From positions 419,717 through 483,716 of the forward strand of contig JACEEZ010020430.1 in NCBI GenBank assembly GCA_016584305.1: a stretch of 64,000 bases of DNA, written 5' to 3'. This DNA is from Chionoecetes opilio (lineage: Eukaryota > Arthropoda > Malacostraca > Decapoda > Majidae). Below are positions 57,938 to 64,000 of the stretch, in pieces; position 1 is the first letter of the stretch; each line of letters opens with the position of its first letter. Below the pieces are notes generated by a model that was not told the origin of the DNA, did no database searches, and saw nothing but the letters and a program-made list of their open reading frames with translations. A program made the translations under genes and the position numbers.

Positions 57938-58650
57938 GTAATGGACCCTACCCATAACTACGTCACGGTTTTTACATCGGTGCATTGTGGGGATAAGGCG
58001 GGGTCGCCGCGGGTGGACCTACGAAGGGAAAACTACGGCGATGGAAGAATTTAGAGTTATTTTGCGCGAAATTGATATTCCAGGTGCTATATTACTGTGC
58101 TCTGTTCTCGCTGACAACACTATAGAGAAGACCTGAGGTAATGGCTGATGTGCAGAGGTTTTTAAACCAAGAAAACAGAGTCATAACAGAGCCTCGTCAA
58201 AAGGTAAGCAACTGGTAGGTACGTAATGTGTCCCTACCACTTGCTTATTCTTAATGAGACTCTGCTGTGACTGTTTTCCTGGTTTAGAAGCCTTTGCACA
58301 TCAACCATCACCTCAGGTCTTCTCTATGTTGTCAGCGAGAACGGAAATATAGCACCTGGAATATCAATTTCGGCCAAAACAACTCGAAATGTTTTCCTCG
58401 GCGTAGTCTTCTCTTTGTAGGTTGTACATATTTATGGTTATGATAGTATTAAAAACCTTATTAATTGAGTTCCTTTTGTTGTCTTTCCTCATAATAAGTA
58501 GTGGGGACATCATGGTTTAAGTGTTACTTGACGAGCCAATGCATACTCTTGAGTCTATACCAACATCACCAACCTTTGCTTTGATTTATCTTACTACTCC
58601 ATCCATAAACAAGTTGCATAACCACGGTGACATTACTCATCCTTGCCTCA
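57938..58650. repeat. Left outer arm of the giant inverted repeat
   Basis: Contains its own imperfect palindrome (about 58060-58390) built on GAGAAGACCTGAGGT / ACCTCAGGTCTTCTC and CCAGGTGCTATAT / ATATAGCACCTGG. Runs to CTCATGGTACTGG, where a MITE-bearing insert begins. Confidence 0.8.
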
Positions 58651-58659
58651 TGGTACTGG

Positions 58660-58860
58660 TTAGCATATTCTCAATGCGTTCGCCCTTTTCGGCAGGCCGC
58701 TCGCGAATTTCCTAACGATTTTGCAAACTTTCGGTTAAGGTTAGGTTAGGTTAGGTTCAGATACACTTTAACAATAGTAACTTTGTGTGGGAATCACAAT
58801 GAGGTTATTTTCAAGAAAATCCGTGGTTAGTTTCGGAGCTAAAGCCACGAGAGAAACCAT
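58660..58860 (+). mobile_element. Truncated MITE copy
   Basis: Starts CATTCTCAATGCGTTCGCCC like the complete copy at 59152 and shares about 190 bases with it, including the GGTTAGGTTAGGTTAGGTTC tract, but lacks the far terminus. Confidence 0.6.
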
Positions 58861-59151
58861 CATGTAAACAAACATAGATACATATTATGTTGGGTTTTGC
58901 AGCCACTCACACGAGACGGTGGTGGTGGTGTGGATTTATGAAGCACAGTTCTACTACTCGTACCACTAGTACAACAATAACTACTGTCCCTTAATCGGCC
59001 AAGTCTACAACCACTACTAATGATACGTAATGGTATTAATAATGATGAAAATAAAAATAAAATATTGCATGATGGGTAGGGAGACTAGATCCGTGCAATT
59101 CTAGTACCATGTCTACACAATAATAATAACATCCTCTCAATATAGTTATAT

Positions 59152-59388
59152 TCTCAATGCGTTCGCCCTTTTCGGCAGGCCGCTCGCGAATTTCCTAACG
59201 AGTTTGCAAACTTTCGGTTAAGGTTAGGTTAGGTTAGGTTCAGATACACTTAACCAATAGTAACTTGTGTGGGAATCACAATGAGGTTATTTTCAAGAAA
59301 ATCCTGTGGTTAGTTTCGGAGCTAAAGCCATGCGTAGAGGGCCGCCAATCTGCCGAAAAGGGCGAACGCATTGAGAATATGCTACCTG
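59152..59388. mobile_element. MITE with about 30-bp inverted termini
   Basis: TATTCTCAATGCGTTCGCCC and CTTTTCGGCAGGC on the left are mirrored by GCCGAAAAGGGCGAACGCAT and TGAGAATA on the right. Interior of about 170 bases with a TTAGG tract. No coding capacity. Superfamily not determined. Confidence 0.65.
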
Positions 59389-60164
59389 GTACTGTCGTCT
59401 ACCGATATCTTTATCCCTACACAAATCGGGAAAAATCGCCGACGGTAATGGTTAGGTTAGATTTTGCTTTGATTTATCTTATTACTCCATCCATAAACAA
59501 GTTGCATAACCACGGTGACATTACCCATCCTTGCCTCAGGGTACCTGGTACTGTCGTCTACCGATATTTTTATCCCTACACAAATCGGGAAAATTTGCCG
59601 ACGGTAATGGTTGTTAAATTTTGTTTGATTTCATTTTATTACTCCATCCATAAACAAGTTGCAATAACCACGGTGACATTACCCATCCTTGCCTATAGTA
59701 CCTGGTACTCTCGTCTACCGATATTTTTACCCCTACACAAATCGGGAAAACCCCGCCGACGGTAATGGTTAGGTTAGATTTTTGCTTGATTTATCTTTTT
59801 ACTCCATCCATAAACAAGTTGAAATAACCACGGTGACTTTACCAATCCTTGCCTCAATGGTACCTGGTACTGTCGTTACCGATATTTTATCCCTACACAA
59901 ATCGGGAAAACTCGCCGACGGTAATGGTAGGTTAGATTTTGCTTTGATTTATCTTATTACCCATCCATAAACCAAGTTGCATAACCAGGGTGACATTACC
60001 CACCCTTTGCCTCATGGTACCGGGGAACTGTCGTCTACCGATATTTTTATCCCTACACAAATCGGGAAAACTCGCCGACGGTAATGGTTAGGTTAGATTT
60101 TGCTTTGATTTATCTTATTACCCCATCCATAAACAAGCTGCATAACCACGGTGACTTTACCATC
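59380..60164 (+). repeat. 159-bp tandem satellite, about five copies
   Basis: The mark ACCGATAT recurs at 59401, 59560, 59717, 59878 and 60037, spacings of 157-161. Each unit holds CCCTACACAAATCGGGAAAA, GCCGACGGTAATGG, a TTAGGTTAG motif, CTCCATCCATAAACAAGTTG and CACGGTGACATTACC. A single inverted unit lies at 61350-61470, so expansion happened in the left arm only. A last partial unit follows the hAT MITE at 60553. Confidence 0.85.
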
Positions 60165-60172
60165 CTTGCCTC

Positions 60173-60552
60173 CAGTGGCGTAGCAAGGAGGGGGGAACGA
60201 GGGGGGGCTTTTTTTGAAATCGCCCCGGGGCCCCCAAGAGAGTGAATCTTGAGTTTGGGGGTCCCCAAATGCATCACTCAATCAGTGCTGATCTGCCAGT
60301 GCTGAAAATAATTCAGCACTCAATCAGTGCTGAAAATAATTCGGATTAAAAAGGATTTATGGGCATTGAAAGAAGTCTCAGAAAGTGTCAAAATGCACTA
60401 AAATATGTTGATTTTAAAAAAATTTCCCCCGAAACCCCCAAGTGGTTGGGCTCGCTTCACTCGCCTCCCCCCTCCAAACACCTGCAAACTTTAGAGGGGG
60501 CCCTCTCCAGGAAGTAAGACCCCCGGGCCCCAAAATGTTAGCTACGCCCCTG
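60173..60552. mobile_element. 380-bp hAT-type MITE
   Basis: Inverted ends CAGTGGCGTAGC and GCTACGCCCCTG, and a perfect 8-bp target duplication CTTGCCTC (60165-60172 and 60553-60560). Both are diagnostic of hAT transposition. The interior is noncoding, with G-rich and C-rich edges. The duplicated site lies in the satellite unit. Confidence 0.9.
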
Positions 60553-60639
60553 CTTGCCTCATGGTACCTGGTACTCTGTCTATCGAAAATGCTCGTCCCT
60601 ACACAAATCGGGAATACTCCCCGGGACGGTAATGTTAGG

Positions 60640-60905
60640 TTAGGTTACCTTTAGGTTAGGTTTAAAGGTCAGTTAGGTTAGGTATTCATAATCACAGGTA
60701 AAAGCTTTTTAGTTATACATACATACTCCACTCCTTTAACACTCTTTAACCCTTCAATCATTCCACATTCCTCCAGTCTACTCTGTCATATGCTTTGGTA
60801 TTAGTCCAGATGAACACCGAACTCACTTTGGTGGGACGAAACTATTTTTTTCGGGGTGGTTTTTATGTGTTTGAATGAATCTGCAAACCCGTTTCTGTCG
60901 CAATT
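60640..60905. repeat. Left inner arm of the giant inverted repeat
   Basis: From ATTCATAATCACAGGTAAAA through GGTATTAGTCCAGATGAACA to a poly-T run at about 60906. Mirrored at 61085-61330. Confidence 0.8.
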
Positions 60906-61084
60906 TTTTTTTTTTTTTTTTTTATTTTTTAGCTAAGGTTTGTTTGTTTTTCTATTTTTTATTTTAGGTAGGTAAAGGTTAGGTTAGGTATAGGTAGGTA
61001 GGGGTTAGGTTGGGTATAGGTAAAGGTAGGTTAGGTTTAGGTTCAATTTTTTTTTTTTTCATTTTTGCAAAAAAATAAATAAAT
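60906..61084. repeat. Centre: poly-T, TTAGG/TAGG tract, poly-A
   Basis: A T run, then repeated GGTTAGGTTAGGTATAGG-type text (60965-61045), then a T run and AAATAAAT repeats. Marks the symmetry centre of the giant inverted repeat. Confidence 0.75.
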
Positions 61085-62140
61085 AAATAAAAAAATAGCG
61101 ACAGAAACGGTTACAGATTTATTCAAAACACATCAGAAAAAAATAGCTTTGTCCACCAAAGTGATTTCGGTGTTCATCTGGACTAATACCAAAGCATATG
61201 ACAGAGTAGACTGGGAGGGATGTGGGATGTAATGAAGGGTTAAAGAGTGTGTATGGAGTGGAGTATGTATGCATAGCTAATAAGCTTTTACCTGTGATTA
61301 TGAATACCTAACCTAACTGACCTTTACCTAACCTAACAGTAACCTAACCTAACCATTACCGTCGGCGAGCTTTCCCGATTTGTGTAGGGATAAAAATATC
61401 GGTAGACGACAGTACCAGGTACCATGAGGGAAGGATGGGTAATGTCACCGTGGTTATGCAACTTGTTATGGATGGAGTAATAAGATATATCAAAGCAAAA
61501 GTTGGTGATGTTGGTATAGACTCAAGAGTATTCATTGGGTCGTCAAGTAACACTTAAACCATGATGTACCACTACTTATTATGGAGGAAAGACAACAAAA
61601 GGAACTCAATAAGGTATTTATACTATCATAAAACCCTGAATATGTACAACCTACAAAGAGAAGATTACGACGAGGAAAAAATTTCGAGTTCTTTTGGGCG
61701 AAATTTAATTCCAGGTGCTATATTTTCCCTTCTCGCTGACAACATAGAGAAGACCTGAGGTGATGGTTGATGTGCAAGGGCTTCTAAAACCCGGAAAACA
61801 GTACAGCAGAGTTCATTAAGAAGTAAGCAAGTGGTAGGGACACATTACGTACCTACCAGTTGCTTACCTTTGACGAGGCTCTGTTATAACTCTGTTTCTT
61901 GGGTTTTGAAGCCTCTGCACACACCATTACCTCAGGTCTTCTCTATAGTGTTGTAAGCGAGAACAGAGCACAGTAATATAGCACCTGGAATATTAATTTC
62001 GCGCAAAATAACTCTAAATTCTTCCATCGCCGTAGTTTTCCCTTCGTAGGTCCAAACCCGCGGCGACCCCGCCTTTTCCCCACAATGCACCGATGTAAAA
62101 CAAACCGTGACGTTTGTTATGTCTGGGGCCCATTGGCACG
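61085..62140. repeat. Right half of the giant inverted repeat
   Basis: Inverted inner arm (61085-61330), one inverted satellite unit and AACCTAACC tract (61310-61455), then the outer arm (61455-62140) with the same internal palindrome as the left arm. A 65-codon frame at 61561-61758 is not conserved in the left arm. Confidence 0.8.
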
Positions 62141-62339
62141 GTGTTAAATTAACGCCATGACGCCAGTGTCAAAATAGTGGGTGCGTAAATTTACGTCATC
62201 GACGCAGTAAGAGTTAATAAAGTTTCGAATGCTCGTATCGTAGTGTATAATGTATCACTGTTTCATTATGATAATTATATTTTTGAATGTTATAAACTTG
62301 AGAGTCAGTTCATTTCTGATTACCCGTATTTCCACACTT
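62141..62339. other. Spacer
   Basis: Short AT-rich stretch, possibly the start of the LTR scrap. Nothing firm. Confidence 0.3.
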
Positions 62340-62460
62340 GCTTAGTATGCTTGCAATAACTCCCGGATATTATACTTATAATATAATCCTGATATTTCTC
62401 CTCATCATGTGAAACTTAAAATCCTACAGTATCTGTACTGGTTCGCACACTAGCATTTCG
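62340..62460 (+). repeat. Gypsy-1-type LTR scrap
   Basis: Shares TGCTTG, AACTCCCG, ATTATACTTATAA, TTTCTCCTCAT and CTGTACTGG, in that order, with the 3' end of the Gypsy-1 LTR and its leader at 23241-23340. A diverged relative rather than the missing 3' LTR. Confidence 0.5.
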
Positions 62461-62559
62461 GTCAGGGACTTTCCCTTTTTTTTCTGGTCATCCCTTTCAT
62501 CGGCATTTTCTTCCGCCTCTTTTATCATGCACATTTCTACTTCGGACCTCGTACTGACT

Positions 62560-62965
62560 ATGGTGAAATCCACAGTTTAATTAATAGACTGTGGTAAAAT
62601 CCACAGTTTAAAGATTGTTGGAAATCCACAGTTAATAGAATGTGGGGAAATCCACAGTTTAATAGACTGTGGGGAAATTCACAGTTTAATAGATGTTGAA
62701 AATTTCACAGTTTAATAGACTGTGGGAAATTTCAGTTTAATAGACTGTGGAGAAATCCACAGTTTAAAGATGTTGGAAAATCACAGTTTAATAGACTGGG
62801 GGGGAAATTCACAGTTTAATAGACTGTGGGAAATTTCACAGTTTAATAGACTGTGGGAAATTGCACAGTTTAATAGACTGTGGGAAAATCCACAGTTTAA
62901 TAGACTGGGGAAATCCACAGTTTAATAGACTGGAAAATCCAGTTTAATAGACTGTGGGGAAATCC
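62560..62965 (+). repeat. 28-bp minisatellite of hairpin units
   Basis: About 15 copies of TAGACTGTGGGGAAATCCACAGTTTAA with length variation. Each unit is self-complementary (ACTGTGG / CCACAGT). One frame reads FNRLWE repeats, a by-product. Confidence 0.92.
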
Positions 62966-63240
62966 ACCCGTCTATGGTAGTTCACGCGCTTTCTGTACCG
63001 TGTTTCCTCGTTTGCTCTACCTTTAGGATTATGTTCATGTTTAGCAAAAAAATCTGCTCTTAGTAGGAGTGGTGTAGGAAGTTCAATCCCACGAATCATG
63101 ACAAATGTATGATGGTCTAGTCTGTTTTCTATGACCATGCCCGTACTAGCCTTCCCCTGATTTGGAATCTCTTCATCTGTAATAGAGTAGGCTACAACTT
63201 CCTTTTACTCCTTATATAGTCAGGGCCACTATGTAATTCA
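62950..63240 (-). pseudogene. Possible Gypsy protease-domain fragment
   Basis: On the minus strand: VVAYSITDEEIPNQ, then HHTFVMIRGIELPTPLLLRA followed by DFFAKH. The last part resembles the closing motif of Gypsy proteases (PxLLGxDFxxxH). No DTG active site is seen within it. Too short for certainty. Confidence 0.35.
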
Positions 63241-64000
63241 GCTAGAGTTTTGTGGGGAGTTGCTAATTTTTGCATTTTCATGAAGGTAAAGGTCTATATA
63301 AAGTGAAAACCAATGTTTCCAACTTTTTTAAATCCGTTATGGCGGCCATTTTGAAGTTACAAAATGGCCACAAATATTCACCGTGAATGTTCAATATTTT
63401 GACTTTATAACTGCATATATACAAATTTAAGGTGTCTTTTCGTTAGGTTTTAAGGAGTGCTGAATCCAAATAAAATTGCTTATGAAGAGCCCAAATCACC
63501 ATAAAAATTTATTACACTGTAAAAAGTGTGTGTACAATTTTACACACCAAACCTTAATTATATGAATGCAGTACCTTCCGTACACATTGATTCCCAATGA
63601 GTCATGTTTGTTTCTTTTCTTCATTAAGATTCATAAAATTGTGAATAAAGGTGTATTTTTCCTTAATTACTTTGACAAAATAGACAGCTGTGTAAAACTT
63701 TACCCTACATTTAAATCATGAGAATTAAGTATGAATGGTTAAAATGATGTGAGCAGACTTCTACAACATATGACATGACATACACACTTGCATTTATTTA
63801 CAAATATCTACATAATGTGCAAATCTTTTCTTACTAAGAATCTCAGGATTTTAAATGTCATGAAAAATTTTCAAATGTTTTAAACCTAACCTTGCAACTG
63901 TTATTTTGCAGATTTGGGATGTGATTGAGATAAACCATACTGTGACACGACTGACACAAATATATACAGGTCCTGTTCGTCCAATTATTAGGTACAGTGA
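63241..64000. other. Spacer to window end, no feature recognised
   Basis: AT-rich sequence. A small hairpin, TGGCGGCCATTTT / AAAATGGCCA, lies at 63341-63370. No gene supported. Confidence 0.4.

Larger units (their letters stand above)
57938..62140. repeat. Giant nested inverted repeat, 4.2 kb
   Basis: Sequence from 57938 rightwards reappears inverted from 62140 leftwards. Outer arms are about 700 bases, a middle block repeats at 59390-59460 against 61340-61455, and inner arms are 60640-60905 against 61085-61330. The centre is near 61000 in poly-T/poly-A and TTAGG text. The left arm is longer because of a MITE, satellite expansion and a hAT insertion. No coding capacity. It looks like a foldback transposon or an old palindromic duplication. 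Confidence 0.8.

Noticed and set aside
58735..61330. Chromosome end (telomere)
   Set aside because: TTAGG tracts are short, interrupted, in both orientations and inside repeats.
62560..62965. CRISPR-like array
   Set aside because: Units are contiguous tandem repeats without unique spacers, in a eukaryotic setting.

Overview
The window looks like a transposon-dense, gene-poor stretch of an arthropod nuclear genome, most likely a decapod crustacean. This is inferred from long GA/TC, GT and ATC microsatellites, scattered TTAGG-type motifs, and CR1-, Jockey- and RTE-like LINEs together with Ty3/Gypsy elements of a crustacean kind. I see no bacterial operons, no functional RNA genes and no convincing intact host gene. 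The best intact reading frame (8428-8817) lies between two long direct repeats and seems to carry a captured piece of ribosomal protein uL14 (RPL23).

Layout. 1-5.7 kb: error-rich, homopolymer-laden sequence with a degenerate C-rich minisatellite and TG/TA/TC microsatellites. 5.8-6.85 kb: 3' part of a Jockey-like LINE. 6.95-10.66 kb: a non-autonomous LTR-type element (0.9-kb direct repeats) with the uL14-like chimeric ORF. 11.3-13.2 kb: a broken gene of an invertebrate PIN/FEN-like plus Cys-rich family, split by a CR1-like LINE tail. 13.2-22.9 kb: microsatellites, perfect palindromes and two tRNA-derived SINEs, one with a CR1 tail inserted in its B box. 22.9-41.6 kb: a decayed Gypsy element (Gypsy-1) carrying two RTE-like LINEs, a 2.4-kb hAT-like element and a tiny retro-insertion, most with visible target duplications. 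A single N at 33324 joins two copies of the same 8.3 kb, so 33325-41498 is probably a false duplication of 24980-33323. 41.9-56.1 kb: a minus-strand Jockey-like LINE split by three insertions: a 9.25-kb Gypsy element (Gypsy-2, LTRs, 4-bp duplication), a 2.8-kb element and a 290-bp tRNA-like foldback. Gypsy-2 carries a foldback element in its reverse transcriptase gene. 56.4-57.7 kb: GA and purine-rich sequence. 57.9-62.1 kb: one giant nested inverted repeat containing an asymmetric 159-bp satellite, a 380-bp hAT MITE and TTAGG tracts. 62.2-64 kb: a Gypsy LTR scrap, a hairpin-forming 28-bp minisatellite, a protease-like fragment and featureless sequence.

The parts relate as layers of insertion rather than as a pathway. 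Target-site duplications and interrupted reading frames let much of the order be read directly. The most unusual items are the uL14 fragment inside an LTR-type element, the foldback family seen at two loci inside two different Gypsy reverse transcriptase genes, and the giant palindrome at 58-62 kb. All assignments come from reading the sequence; no database search was made.
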